Of a stretch of 64,000 bases of DNA, positions 31,310 to 41,717 are shown in pieces; position 1 is the first letter of the stretch, and each line of letters starts with the position of its first letter. The notes below the pieces were generated by a model. That model was given only the letters and a program-made list of their open reading frames with translations, did not search any database and was not told the origin of the DNA. A program made the translations under genes and the position numbers. The stretch is from Arthrobacter sp. ok362 (GTDB lineage: Bacteria; Actinomycetota; Actinomycetes; Actinomycetales; Micrococcaceae). The stretch lies in NCBI RefSeq assembly GCF_900102785.1, contig NZ_FNGC01000001.1:97916-161915 (forward strand), in the 5' to 3' direction.

Positions 31310-31315
31310 ATCCAC

Positions 31316-31321
31316 AGTTTA
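31316..31321 (-). promoter_or_regulatory. -10 hexamer TAAACT, probable leaderless promoter
   Basis: On the minus strand TAAACT-gtggat-ATG; decides the start of the unknown-function gene at 31309. Confidence 0.5.
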
Positions 31322-31355
31322 CGCGCGGGGACCGCCGGGCCGGACGAATATCCAG

Positions 31356-31361
31356 TAGCAT
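31356..31361 (+). promoter_or_regulatory. -10 hexamer TAGCAT, probable leaderless promoter
   Basis: TAGCAT-ccgaga-GTG, the start of the A24 peptidase gene. It is only 35 bp from the divergent hexamer at 31316-31321. Confidence 0.5.
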
Positions 31362-31367
31362 CCGAGA

Positions 31368-31925
31368 GTGATCGAACGACTCGGCACCCTGGGCGCCGCC
31401 AACCCGCTGGCCTTCTGGCTTGCCCTGGCCGCGTGCGCCTATTTCTTCGTGATGGCGGTCCGGCTCACGGTCATCGACGTCCGGCACCACCTGCTTCCGG
31501 ACAGGATCGTGTTTCCTTCGTATGCAATCGCCGGAGTCCTCCTGCTGGGCGCGGCCGCCAGCCAGCTCCTCCCCGGCGGCCAGGGCGCTGCCGGCACGGC
31601 GGTCGCCGGGGTGTTCGGCGTGCCGGGGCTGCGTGTCCTCGCCGGTGGGGCGGCCCTGTGGCTCTTCTACTTCCTCCTGCATGCGGTGTATCCGCCGGGT
31701 ATGGGATTCGGCGACGTGAAGCTCGCGGGCGTCCTGGGGATGTACCTGGGATTCCTGGGCTGGGGGCACGTCATGGCCGGGACCTTTGCCGCGTTTGTCC
31801 TCGGCGGGCTGTGGAGCCTCGGATTGCTCGCCGCGCGGCGCGGCAATCTGCAGTCGGCCATTCCCTTCGGGCCGTTCATGCTGGCCGGCACGGCGGCCGC
31901 CATGCTCCTGATTCCGGCCGGTTAG
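31368..31925 (+). CDS. A24 family prepilin peptidase-like membrane protease
   Basis: 185 residues with about six hydrophobic segments. The catalytic aspartates of the GxGD-type aspartyl protease are in 'LTVIDVRHHLLPDRIVFP' (~37) and 'GMGFGDVKLAGVLGMYLG' (~109). The N-terminal methyltransferase/Zn domain of classical PilD/TadV-long forms is absent, as usual in actinobacterial Tad systems. It would cleave type IV/Flp prepilin leaders; no pilus genes are in the window. The start is GTG at 31368 without a ribosome site. Confidence 0.9.
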   Translation: MIERLGTLGAANPLAFWLALAACAYFFVMAVRLTVIDVRHHLLPDRIVFPSYAIAGVLLLGAAASQLLPGGQGAAGTAVAGVFGVPGLRVLAGGAALWLFYFLLHAVYPPGMGFGDVKLAGVLGMYLGFLGWGHVMAGTFAAFVLGGLWSLGLLAARRGNLQSAIPFGPFMLAGTAAAMLLIPAG

Positions 31926-31928
31926 GCT
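31923..31928 (+). promoter_or_regulatory. -10 hexamer TAGGCT, possible leaderless NUDIX promoter
   Basis: TAGGCT-gacacggc-ATG (8 nt), overlapping the stop codon of the preceding gene. Confidence 0.4.
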
Positions 31929-31936
31929 GACACGGC

Positions 31937-32407
31937 ATGGCCACACCGGATTTCATCCTGAAACTGCGCGAGAAGATCGGCCACGAGACCCTCTGGCTGC
32001 CCGGCGTCACGGGAGTGGTGTTCGACGACGCAGGCCAGGTCCTGCTCGGCCAGCGCGCCGATAACCGGCAATGGGGCCTGGTCACCGGGATCCTGGAACC
32101 GGGCGAGGACCCCGCCCCGGGCCTGTTGCGGGAGATCCTCGAAGAGACCGGTGTGGTGGCCGCGGCGCAACGGCTGGTTTCGGTGGATGCCGTGGGTCCG
32201 ATCCGCTATCCCAATGGCGACGTGTGCCATTTCCTGACCCTGGTGTTCCGCTGCCGTTTCGTCTCAGGAGAGGCCAGAGTCAACGACGACGAATCCCTCG
32301 CCGTCGGATGGTTCCGCCCGGAGGACGTCCCGGAGCTCATGCCCGGGCATCTGGAGATGATCCGGCGGGCCACTGACCCCGCCGGCGACGTCCACTACCT
32401 GCGCTGA
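31937..32407 (+). CDS. NUDIX hydrolase
   Basis: 156 residues. The complete Nudix box GILEPGEDPAPGLLREILEE-TGV lies at ~52-74 (G-x5-E-x7-REUxEExGU). 'NRQWGLVTG' before it and 'GDVCHFLTLVFRCRFVSGEARVNDDESLAVGWF' after it complete the fold. It resembles the ADP-ribose/(d)NTP pyrophosphatase-type proteins starting 'LWLPGVTGVVFDD'. The exact substrate is unknown. It starts 11 bp after the A24 peptidase stop. Confidence 0.93.
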   Translation: MATPDFILKLREKIGHETLWLPGVTGVVFDDAGQVLLGQRADNRQWGLVTGILEPGEDPAPGLLREILEETGVVAAAQRLVSVDAVGPIRYPNGDVCHFLTLVFRCRFVSGEARVNDDESLAVGWFRPEDVPELMPGHLEMIRRATDPAGDVHYLR

Positions 32408-32451
32408 TCCCGCCCCGGCCTGCCGGCGCTGACCGGCCCGGCACGCAGCAG

Positions 32452-32483
32452 GGGCGCCGCAACCCCCAAAGATTGCGGCGCCC
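32452..32483. terminator. Terminator between NUDIX and MFS genes
   Basis: Perfect 11-bp stem gggcgccgcaa / ttgcggcgccc with a 10-nt loop, in a convergent gap. Confidence 0.75.
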
Positions 32484-32512
32484 TGGCCGTCAGTGGCAGG
32501 CACTGGCGGCGC

Positions 32513-34845
<2,333 letters not shown>

Positions 34846-34854
34846 GGAGTGTAT

Positions 34855-34883
34855 TTTTGCACTTAATAACAAATAGTGCAAAA
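34855..34883 (-). promoter_or_regulatory. Candidate TetR operator overlapping the tetR promoter
   Basis: Perfect 9-bp inverted repeat ttttgcact / agtgcaaaa with an 11-bp AT-rich spacer, ending 10 bp upstream of the tetR ATG. On the minus strand the palindrome itself supplies TTGCAC as a -35 and an AT-rich -10 region. Confidence 0.75.
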
Positions 34884-35012
34884 GATACCGCGGCGCTGTT
34901 GCGGTCAATATTGTCGCTGCCCGGCCGTAGCCTGCTTCTGTCCAGCTTTTCTGCTGGCAACAGGTGGCCCACGACGAGGCACAAGCCCCGTCCGGGCCGG
35001 AAATGGGGAAGC

Positions 35013-35681
35013 ATGACAGATTCAGCCCTGACACACGTGTACGTCCTCCTGGACCGTTCCGGCTCGATGAGCGCCATCGCCGATGACACCGTGGGCGGGT
35101 TCGCGGCGTTCGTCCGCGAACAGCAGGCAGTGGCGGGCCGGTGCCGGCTGTCGCTGGCGCAGTTCGATGACACCTACGAGCGCGTTTACGCTTCGGTGGA
35201 CATCCAGGACGTGCCGGCCCTGGACCTGCAGCCGCGGGGCAGCACCGCCCTCCACGACGCCATGGTGCGGCTGATCGGGGAGGCAGGTGCGGAACTCGCG
35301 GCCCTTCCGGAGGACCAGCGCCCCGGCACCGTGCTTGTGGCTGTGCTGACGGACGGGCACGAGAACTCCTCGCGCGAGGCCACGGGTGATTTGGTCAAGG
35401 CCCTGGTCCAGCGGCAGCAGAGCCAGTGGGGCTGGCAATTCACGTATTTGGGCGCCAACCAGGACGCCGTGCTGACGGCGGGCAGCCTGGGCATCCGGGC
35501 CGAAGACGCCCTGACCTATGCCGCCGGGAACGTCGATGCTGCCTTTTCGGTCCAGTCCGCCAAGACGCGGCGCTTGCGGGAGGCGCGGATCGGCGGTGCC
35601 AGCATGGCGGACGCCGCCGCGGCGGCGGCCTACACGGCGGAGGAGCGGGAGGCTGCCGGCGGGGAACCGCCCCGGGTCTAG
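35013..35681 (+). CDS. VWA domain-containing protein
   Basis: 222 residues, almost entirely a von Willebrand A domain. The MIDAS motif is 'VLLDRSGSMSAI' (DxSxS, ~12-18), with the threonine in 'PRGSTALHDAM' (~80) and the aspartate in 'VAVLTDGHENSS' (~112). The intact metal site implies Mg2+-dependent protein binding. It has no signal or membrane span and no MoxR-type ATPase beside it. The C-terminal ~40 residues are Ala/Glu-rich. Its partner is unknown. The ATG follows ggggaag. Confidence 0.92.
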   Translation: MTDSALTHVYVLLDRSGSMSAIADDTVGGFAAFVREQQAVAGRCRLSLAQFDDTYERVYASVDIQDVPALDLQPRGSTALHDAMVRLIGEAGAELAALPEDQRPGTVLVAVLTDGHENSSREATGDLVKALVQRQQSQWGWQFTYLGANQDAVLTAGSLGIRAEDALTYAAGNVDAAFSVQSAKTRRLREARIGGASMADAAAAAAYTAEEREAAGGEPPRV

Positions 35682-35692
35682 GGTGCAGACAT

Positions 35693-35735
35693 GCCGCCGG
35701 CCGGCACCCTTCCAGGAAAGGTGCCGGCCGGCGGC
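35693..35735. terminator. Bidirectional terminator between VWA gene and fumC
   Basis: Perfect 16-bp stem gccgccggccggcacc / ggtgccggccggcggc with an 11-nt loop, in a convergent gap. Confidence 0.8.
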
Positions 35736-35773
35736 GGATGTTCTTTGGGGGACGGCGTCGCCGCCCGCAGTCG

Positions 35774-37210
35774 CTAGGCCTTGTGCGGCGGACGCGTCAT
35801 GGACATGACGTCCAGGGCGGTGTCCAGCTGCTCCTCGGTCAATTCGCCGCGCTCGAGGAAGCCCATGGAGACGACGGTTTCGCGGATGGTCAGGCCCTCG
35901 GCCACGGCCTTCTTGGCGATCTTGGCGGCGTTCTCGTAGCCGATGAACTTGTTCAGCGGGGTCACGATCGACGGCGAGGCCTCGGCGAGGAATCGGGCGC
36001 GCTCCACGTTGGCGGTGATGCCGTCGATCATCTTGTCGGCCATGACGCGGCTGGTGTTGGCCAGCAGGCGCACGGATTCAAGGAGGTTGGCGGCCATGAC
36101 CGGGATGCCGACGTTGAGTTCGAAGGCGCCGTTGGTGCCGGACCACGCGATCGCGGTGTCGTTGCCGATCACCTGGGCGCAGACCATGATGGAGGCTTCG
36201 CAGATGACCGGGTTGACCTTGCCGGGCATGATCGAGGAGCCCGGCTGCAGGTCCGGGATCGCGATTTCGCCGAGGCCGGTGTTGGGGCCGGAGCCCATCC
36301 AGCGAAGGTCGTTGTTGATCTTCATGAAGGAGATCGCAATATTGCGCAGCTGGCTCGACGCCTCGATGAGGCCGTCCCGGTTCGCCTGGGCCTCGAAGTG
36401 GTCGCGGGCCTCCGTCAGGGGCAGCCCGGTGTCGGCCGCCAGCAGTTCGATCACGCGCTCCGGGAAGCCGGCCGGCGTGTTGATGCCGGTGCCCACGGCG
36501 GTTCCGCCCAGCGGGACCTCTGCGACGCGGGGGAGGGAGGCGTTGATGCGCTCAATGCCGTAGCGGACCTGGGCGGCGTATCCGCCGAACTCCTGGCCCA
36601 GGGTGACGGGGGTGGCGTCCATGAGGTGCGTGCGGCCGGACTTCACGACGTCCTTGAATTCTGCCGCCTTGCGCTCCAGCGACTCTGCCAGGTAGCCAAG
36701 GGCCGGGATCAGGTCATTGATCAGCGCGGACGTGGCGGCGACGTGCACGGAGGTCGGGAAGACGTCGTTGGAGGACTGTGAGGCGTTGACGTGGTCGTTT
36801 GGGTGGACAACTTTGTCGCTCCCGGCCGACTTCAGAGCCCGCGAGGCGAGCTCGGCGATGACCTCGTTGGTGTTCATGTTCGAGGACGTGCCGGAACCGG
36901 TCTGGAAGACGTCAATCGGGAAGTCGCCATCGTACTTGCCGGCCGCAACCTGGTCGGCGGCGTCGGCGATCGCCTGGGCGAGCTCGCCATCGAGCACCCC
37001 CAGTTCGGCGTTCGCCTGGGCGGCAGCCTTCTTCACCCGTGCCAGGGCTTCGATGTGGGCGCGCTCGAGGGTCTTGCCGGAGATCGGGAAGTTCTCGACT
37101 GCCCGCTGCGTCTGTGCGCGGTACAGGGCGTTCACGGGAACGCGGACTTCGCCCATCGTGTCGTGTTCAATGCGGAACTCTTCGGTGTTCAACTCATCTG
37201 TGGAAGTCAT
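35774..37210 (-). CDS. fumC: Class II fumarate hydratase
   Basis: Interconverts fumarate and L-malate in the TCA cycle; homotetramer, no iron-sulfur cluster. It has 478 residues. '[16 protein letters not shown]' (~105), '[19 protein letters not shown]' (~135), '[12 protein letters not shown]' (~235) and the superfamily signature '[11 protein letters not shown]' (~327) contain the catalytic His and the mobile-loop Ser. '[14 protein letters not shown]' at the N-terminus is typical of FumC. It lies beside DUF4245 and glpX as in M. tuberculosis (Rv1098c-Rv1100). TAAGCT precedes the ATG at a 6-nt gap. Confidence 0.96.
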   Translation of the reverse strand: MTSTDELNTEEFRIEHDTMGEVRVPVNALYRAQTQRAVENFPISGKTLERAHIEALARVKKAAAQANAELGVLDGELAQAIADAADQVAAGKYDGDFPIDVFQTGSGTSSNMNTNEVIAELASRALKSAGSDKVVHPNDHVNASQSSNDVFPTSVHVAATSALINDLIPALGYLAESLERKAAEFKDVVKSGRTHLMDATPVTLGQEFGGYAAQVRYGIERINASLPRVAEVPLGGTAVGTGINTPAGFPERVIELLAADTGLPLTEARDHFEAQANRDGLIEASSQLRNIAISFMKINNDLRWMGSGPNTGLGEIAIPDLQPGSSIMPGKVNPVICEASIMVCAQVIGNDTAIAWSGTNGAFELNVGIPVMAANLLESVRLLANTSRVMADKMIDGITANVERARFLAEASPSIVTPLNKFIGYENAAKIAKKAVAEGLTIRETVVSMGFLERGELTEEQLDTALDVMSMTRPPHKA

Positions 37211-37216
37211 GGGCCT

Positions 37217-37222
37217 AGCTTA
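37217..37222 (-). promoter_or_regulatory. -10 hexamer TAAGCT, probable leaderless fumC promoter
   Basis: On the minus strand TAAGCT-aggccc-ATG, no ribosome site. Confidence 0.5.
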
Positions 37223-37306
37223 TTGGGAGTGGGGGTCCCATCGAAAACCGTGAACGGCCGCCGCCGTGGCTGCCGCGGCGGGGAACCCAGGGGTGGAGAG
37301 TTGAGC

Positions 37307-37921
37307 CTAGAGCTCGCCGATTCCGGACACGAGGTCGGCCTTGCCGTCGGCCAGGCTGTACGCGAGGCCGATCACGGCGGCGCGCCCGCCTTCCACGGCG
37401 TCCGAAATCACACGGGAGCTGTCCACGAGGCGCTGCGAGGTCTGCTTGACGTTCTCGACCACCATGTCGTTGATTTCGTTCTGATTGTTACGGAGGGAGG
37501 TCAGCACGGACGGGGTGATGCGTTCGACCAGGCTGCGCATGAAACCGACCGGCATCTGGCCGGTCTCCACAGCAGTCTTGGTCGCCGTGACCGCGCCGCA
37601 ACGGTCGTGCCCCAAAACCACGATCAGCGGCACGCCGAGGACGCTGACGCTGTATTCCAGGGAGCCGAGCACGGCGTCGTCAATGACCTGTCCCGCGGTC
37701 CGGACAACGAACGCGTCGCCCAAGCCGAGGTCGAAGATGATCTCGGCGGCGAGGCGGGAGTCGGAGCAGCCGAAGATCACGGCGAAGGGGTGCTGGTTCT
37801 CGACAAGCGATGAGCGCCGCGATGCATCCTGGTTGGGGTGCGAGGACGCGCCGGAGACAAAACGCTGGTTGCCTTCGCGGAGACGCCGCCAGGCAAGTGC
37901 AGGGGTGAGATAAGTGGCCAC
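37307..37921 (-). CDS. Beta-class carbonic anhydrase
   Basis: Hydrates CO2 to bicarbonate at a zinc site. It has 204 residues. Zinc ligands and the catalytic dyad are in 'VIFGCSDSRLAAEIIF' (Cys, Asp, Arg at ~51-55) and 'VVLGHDRCGAVTATK' (His, Cys at ~104-107). 'NQRFVSG' near the N-terminus is also typical. Bicarbonate supply for carboxylases is the usual role. The start is GTG at 37921, preceded by TAAAGT at a 6-nt gap, and it ends 97 bp upstream of fumC. Confidence 0.94.
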   Translation of the reverse strand: MATYLTPALAWRRLREGNQRFVSGASSHPNQDASRRSSLVENQHPFAVIFGCSDSRLAAEIIFDLGLGDAFVVRTAGQVIDDAVLGSLEYSVSVLGVPLIVVLGHDRCGAVTATKTAVETGQMPVGFMRSLVERITPSVLTSLRNNQNEINDMVVENVKQTSQRLVDSSRVISDAVEGGRAAVIGLAYSLADGKADLVSGIGEL

Positions 37922-37927
37922 CCCCCG

Positions 37928-37933
37928 ACTTTA
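37928..37933 (-). promoter_or_regulatory. -10 hexamer TAAAGT, possible leaderless carbonic anhydrase promoter
   Basis: On the minus strand TAAAGT-cggggg-GTG. The hexamer overlaps the last codons of the DUF4245 gene. Confidence 0.4.
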
Positions 37934-38659
37934 CTTCGTCGCTGCAGCCGTTGGAGAAACTGTTGCGCCCGGTGTGGTCGTCGGCGCGCTGGACCGTGCC
38001 CCGGCGGGAGGGTTGGCTTCAAGCGATTTCACCACTGCGGCGGCCAGGGTGGAGAACTCCTCCAGCGTCGCGGATCCGGACAGGATCACGGTGGTGCCGC
38101 GTTCGGCCAGCACCATGGATTTCTCGCCCTTGCCGCTGTCCCGCAGTTCCCAGTCCCGGCCGCCAGCGTTCCGGGTGCCGGTCACGGGCGCGTTCTTGGT
38201 CTGCTGCAGGAGCCAGGTGGGGTTGGCCTTGCGGGTCTGCACGAGGGCGATGAAGGATTCCTTCGGCGTCAGGTAGCCGACTTCCCAGGCAGGAACGCCG
38301 CTGCCGGCGCCGGACTCCCAGCGGGCGTAGTTGGCGCGAAATGTGTCGCCGGTATCGGCCGCCACGGGTGTGAATCCCGCCACACCCGCCGCGTTCTGCG
38401 CGGTGGCGCTGACGTTGATGTTGGGCCGGTACCCGTCGGTCTTGGGAGCGGGGTTCATGAGGACGATCGGCAGGAACGCGGCGATGCTCACCACCAGGGC
38501 GATGATCATGCCCATGACAGAGGCATTGGCGCGCTTGGCCGCAGCGGCGGCGATGACGGGCTTCACCGGTGGCTGTCCGGAAGGGTCCGGGCCTGCCGCG
38601 GGGGAGCTGCCAGCCGGAGAGCCGGGGGCGGCGGGGGAGGTGTCCTGCAATTCACTCAC
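37931..38659 (-). CDS. DUF4245 family membrane protein
   Basis: 242 residues. A Pro/Ala/Ser-rich cytoplasmic N-terminus (~45 residues) is followed by one span ('VMGMIIALVVSIAAFLPIVLM') and an extracytoplasmic domain ('WEVGYLTPKESFIALVQTRKANPTWLLQQT', 'WELRDSGKGEKSMVLAERGTTVILSGSA'). DUF4245 is the conserved neighbour of glpX in actinobacteria (Rv1100). Function unknown. The start GTG at 38659 follows agagggg; an earlier ATG at 38734 would add a basic stretch lying in the control region. Confidence 0.9.
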   Translation of the reverse strand: MSELQDTSPAAPGSPAGSSPAAGPDPSGQPPVKPVIAAAAAKRANASVMGMIIALVVSIAAFLPIVLMNPAPKTDGYRPNINVSATAQNAAGVAGFTPVAADTGDTFRANYARWESGAGSGVPAWEVGYLTPKESFIALVQTRKANPTWLLQQTKNAPVTGTRNAGGRDWELRDSGKGEKSMVLAERGTTVILSGSATLEEFSTLAAAVVKSLEANPPAGARSSAPTTTPGATVSPTAAATK

Positions 38660-38719
38660 CCCTCTATAGTCGCGCATGTCCGGGCCGATCTCACATTCGC
38701 GCCGCAGAGGCCGCCCCGA

Positions 38720-38735
38720 GGTGAAGTGCGTCACG
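38720..38735. promoter_or_regulatory. CRP/GlxR-type site GGTGA-N6-TCACG between DUF4245 and glpX
   Basis: ggtgaagtgcgtcacg, centred 130 bp from the glpX start and ~68 bp from the DUF4245 start, in the divergent control region. Confidence 0.4.
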
Positions 38736-38856
38736 CACTGGTCATCCCATGACCTTGCGCGCCTGCCCCGACTATGATCAGTATCAGACTAATCACCGCG
38801 ACGGATCGATCCTGGCCGTACGGGTTCAACGACCGCCACTCGAAGATGAGGTTCAC

Positions 38857-39894
38857 GTGACACCAGCGCCCATGTCCCAGAAGTACTCCACGCTTTCCCC
38901 CTCGCTCGCCGTCGGGATCGACGAGCCTGACCGCAACCTCGCGCTTGAACTTGTCCGCGTGACCGAGGCAGCGGCCATCGCCGGTGGTCACTGGGTGGGC
39001 TTCGGCGACAAGAACAAGGCCGACGGCGCCGCCGTGGACGCTATGCGCTCCTTCCTGCAGACGGTGCACTTCAACGGCGTCGTGGTCATCGGTGAGGGCG
39101 AGAAGGACGAAGCCCCGATGCTGTTCAACGGCGAGCACGTCGGTGACGGTACCGGCCCCGAGTGCGACGTCGCCGTCGACCCCATCGACGGAACCCGCCT
39201 GACCGCCCTCGGCATCAACAATGCCTTGGCCGTCCTGGCCGTGGCCGAACGCGGCTCGATGTTCGACCCCTCCGCCGTGTTCTACATGGAAAAGCTCGTC
39301 ACCGGCCCGGAAGCGGCCGACATGGTGGACTTGCGCCTGCCGGTCAAGCAGAACCTGCACCTGATCGCCAAGGCCAAGGGCGTCAAGGTCAACCAGCTCA
39401 ACGTCATGATCCTGGACCGCGACCGGCACCGCCCCCTCGTGGAGGAAATCCGGGAAGCCGGCGCCCGCACGAAGTTCATCATGGACGGCGACGTCGCGGG
39501 CGCCATCGCCGCTGCGCGTGCCGGCACCGGCGTCGACGCCCTCATGGGCATCGGCGGAACCCCGGAAGGCATCGTCGCGGCCTGCGCCATCAAGTCCCTC
39601 GGCGGGGTCATCCAGGGCCGCCTGTGGCCCACGAGCGACGACGAGAAGCAGAAGGCGATCGACGCCGGCCACGATCTCGAGCGCGTGCTCTCGACCAACG
39701 ACCTCGTCTCCAGCGACAACTGCTACTTCGCGGCCACCGGCATCACCGACGGCGACCTCCTCAGGGGCGTCCGCTACTCCAAGGACAAGGTCCTCACCCA
39801 GTCCATCGTGATGCGCTCGAAGTCCGGCACGATCCGCTTTGTCGACGGCGAGCACCAGGCCAGCAAGTGGGAAGGCTACGCCCGCAAGAGCTAG
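38857..39894 (+). CDS. glpX: Class II fructose-1,6-bisphosphatase
   Basis: Removes the C1 phosphate of fructose 1,6-bisphosphate, the committed gluconeogenic step. It has 345 residues. 'GDKNKADGAAVDAM' and 'VVIGEGEKDEAPML' (~75) and the metal-binding 'CDVAVDPIDGTRL' (~105, DPxDGT of the Li+-sensitive phosphatase superfamily) are intact. 'IMDGDVAGAI' and 'GIGGTPEGIVAACAIKSLGG' complete the GlpX pattern. The start is GTG at 38857 after atgagg; ATG at 38872 is the alternative. A strong terminator follows. Confidence 0.96.
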   Translation: MTPAPMSQKYSTLSPSLAVGIDEPDRNLALELVRVTEAAAIAGGHWVGFGDKNKADGAAVDAMRSFLQTVHFNGVVVIGEGEKDEAPMLFNGEHVGDGTGPECDVAVDPIDGTRLTALGINNALAVLAVAERGSMFDPSAVFYMEKLVTGPEAADMVDLRLPVKQNLHLIAKAKGVKVNQLNVMILDRDRHRPLVEEIREAGARTKFIMDGDVAGAIAAARAGTGVDALMGIGGTPEGIVAACAIKSLGGVIQGRLWPTSDDEKQKAIDAGHDLERVLSTNDLVSSDNCYFAATGITDGDLLRGVRYSKDKVLTQSIVMRSKSGTIRFVDGEHQASKWEGYARKS

Positions 39895-39919
39895 CACCTG
39901 CGCGCAGCACTGAACACCG

Positions 39920-39953
39920 CGAATCCCGGGCCGCCTCCGCGACCCGGGATTCG
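39920..39953 (+). terminator. Terminator of glpX
   Basis: Perfect 11-bp stem cgaatcccggg / cccgggattcg with a 12-nt loop, followed by tcgtctt, 26 bp after the stop. Confidence 0.8.
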
Positions 39954-39957
39954 TCGT

Positions 39958-39990
39958 CTTAATTCCAGTCTTAATTCCAGTCTTAATTCC
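39958..39990 (+). repeat. 12-bp tandem repeat, nearly three copies
   Basis: tcttaattccag repeats at 39958, 39970 and 39982 (last copy partial) directly after the glpX terminator. The AT-rich units contrast with the surroundings. Confidence 0.85.
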
Positions 39991-40188
39991 CAAGTACAGT
40001 GCCGCAGCGCCCGCTGCGGCGGCAGGGTTCCTATAGGGGTCCACTGTGGCGAGGTGTCTTGTTGAGAAGATGCGGTCCTCATGGACGGCGGCGTGACCGC
40101 TTGATGGCTCACCACCTCGGTAATGGCAGGCGGATCGGCTCGCTTGCGGGTTCGCCGAGCAATATTATGGCAAGCGAAGGGGCGCTGA

Positions 40189-40614
40189 ATGGCTAAGGTA
40201 CCGATCGTTTACAAGAGCACGCACCGGGTCAAGTTCTCCGAGCTCGACCCCAACAACCACGTGAGCACGGGGAAGTACGCGACCTATTACGCAGATCACC
40301 GGATGGAGGGCCTGCGGGACTATGTCGGTTGGGACCTGGAGACCCTGGGCACATTGCCGTTCATGGTCTGGGTCCGGAGGATGGAGATCGACTTTCTGCG
40401 TCCTGCTCGGGGCGATCAGGAGATCACCATTACGTCGTTCGTGCGCGAGTTCCGCGGGCCCGATGCGCTTATCGAGTGCGCCATGGTCGATTCCGGCGGA
40501 AATAACGTGTCGCGCTGCGTCATGACCGTTGCCTACGTCGACAAGGAAACGAGTCGCGCGACGGACTGGCCGGCCGACGTCATGGCGCTGTTCTTCGAAA
40601 AAGAAGCCTCATGA
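40189..40614 (+). CDS. Acyl-CoA thioesterase family (hotdog-fold) protein
   Basis: 141 residues, a single hotdog domain. 'THRVKFSELDPNNHVSTGKYATYYADHR' (~10-37) carries the catalytic Asp and the Asn-His pair of the 4-hydroxybenzoyl-CoA/YbgC type thioesterases, and 'RRMEIDFLRPARGDQEITITSFV' is the central strand. The substrate is some acyl-CoA or acyl-ACP. The gene and its flanks (39955-40740) are noticeably less GC-rich, with codons such as ATT, TTT and CGT used more than in its neighbours, suggesting recent acquisition. No ribosome site better than aaggggc. Confidence 0.85.
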   Translation: MAKVPIVYKSTHRVKFSELDPNNHVSTGKYATYYADHRMEGLRDYVGWDLETLGTLPFMVWVRRMEIDFLRPARGDQEITITSFVREFRGPDALIECAMVDSGGNNVSRCVMTVAYVDKETSRATDWPADVMALFFEKEAS

Positions 40615-40741
40615 GCGCATTTGGCTGACTGGAGTCCGACCGTCCGCCAGATCCGATTCACTTCGCCCGCTCCAACCAGAAACACCCAGATCAGCCGCTT
40701 GCAGTGATACGTGATGCACTCGCCGACTTTAGCAACACGCC

Positions 40742-41713
40742 CTAGCGGTCTGCGAGGGCCCGGGACCGGGCGCGCAGCTTCTTCGCCAGCTGGGCGCCCT
40801 TGCGGGCCAGCTGGTAGCTGCCGTAGCGCACCTTCCGGACCGGCAGGTCCCACGTTCCGGGATACGCGATCCCGCGGCCGCCGAACGACTTCTTGAACGC
40901 GGTGAACCCGGCCCACTTGTGGTCTGGCTGGTCAGCGGGCGCCACGCCCCAGAGGTCCACGTGCTTGAGGCCCTTCGCCTGGGCGTCCGCTATCAGAGTG
41001 ACGAGCAGGGGAATGCCCGCGCTGAGCTTGCGGTGGGTGTCGTCAAGGGCGGCATGGGCGTAGGTCCGGGTGTCGGCCGAATCGTAGGCCAGGGCTGCGG
41101 CGATGGGGTGACCGTCGAGCTCCGCGATGAACAGCGTCGCGGCGCCGGCCGGCATCAGCGAGCGGGCCACCTGGCTCAGGTATTCGTCGCTTTGGGGCTT
41201 GAAGCCGTTGCGGGCGGCCGTCATGTGCAAGAACTCCAGGAGGACGGCGATCTCTGCCGGATCCTGGCTGGACCGGAATGTCACGCCCTTTTTGTGGATG
41301 TTGCGGAACAGGTTCCGGTTCGCCGGCTTCATGTCCGCCAGGACGTCCTTGAAATCCCGGTCGAGGTCCACAATCCAGCTGAGCTCGGGCTGTTGGCTGA
41401 CCGGAGCCGGCTGCAGGCCGCGGCTGCGGAGTACGGCGTCGGCCTCGGCGGCAGTGAACCCTGCAGTGACCGGCTCAACCCGGACAAACACGGCCCCGCT
41501 GGCCCCGGCGAGGTCCGTCAGGGCGGCCAGTGCGGCGTCGAACGCCGCCAGCGACTCGGCCACCGGACCGTAAGGGGCGTACAGCAGTTTGCCGGCCGGA
41601 TTGGATTCCTCGACCGCAAGGAAGCGCCACCCGGGGCCGGATTGTTCGTGGACGGTGCGTCCCAGAGCGCGCTGGAACTGTGCCCACTGGGGGCTTTGCA
41701 GGAAATAATCCAT
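40742..41713 (-). CDS. FemAB/MurM-like aminoacyltransferase (lipid II bridge or related GNAT-fold transferase)
   Basis: 323 residues. 'QSPQWAQFQRALGRTVHEQ' opens a FemX-type N-terminal GNAT domain, and 'MKPANRNLFRNIHKKGVTFR' (~118) and 'PIAAALAYDSADTRTYAHAALDD' with 'KHVDLWGVAPADQPDHKWAGFTAFKKSFGG' (~265-290) are the conserved substrate and tRNA-binding regions. FemX-like enzymes add amino acids from aminoacyl-tRNA to lipid II. Its ATG is 4 bp past the manA stop, so the two form an operon. In Micrococcaceae an interpeptide-bridge role is plausible; the amino acid is unknown. Confidence 0.9.
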   Translation of the reverse strand: MDYFLQSPQWAQFQRALGRTVHEQSGPGWRFLAVEESNPAGKLLYAPYGPVAESLAAFDAALAALTDLAGASGAVFVRVEPVTAGFTAAEADAVLRSRGLQPAPVSQQPELSWIVDLDRDFKDVLADMKPANRNLFRNIHKKGVTFRSSQDPAEIAVLLEFLHMTAARNGFKPQSDEYLSQVARSLMPAGAATLFIAELDGHPIAAALAYDSADTRTYAHAALDDTHRKLSAGIPLLVTLIADAQAKGLKHVDLWGVAPADQPDHKWAGFTAFKKSFGGRGIAYPGTWDLPVRKVRYGSYQLARKGAQLAKKLRARSRALADR

Positions 41714-41717
41714 GGTG

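Noticed and set aside
39955..40741. Genomic island or prophage remnant around the thioesterase gene
   Set aside because: No integrase, transposase, tRNA or target-site duplication was seen; only the base composition is odd.
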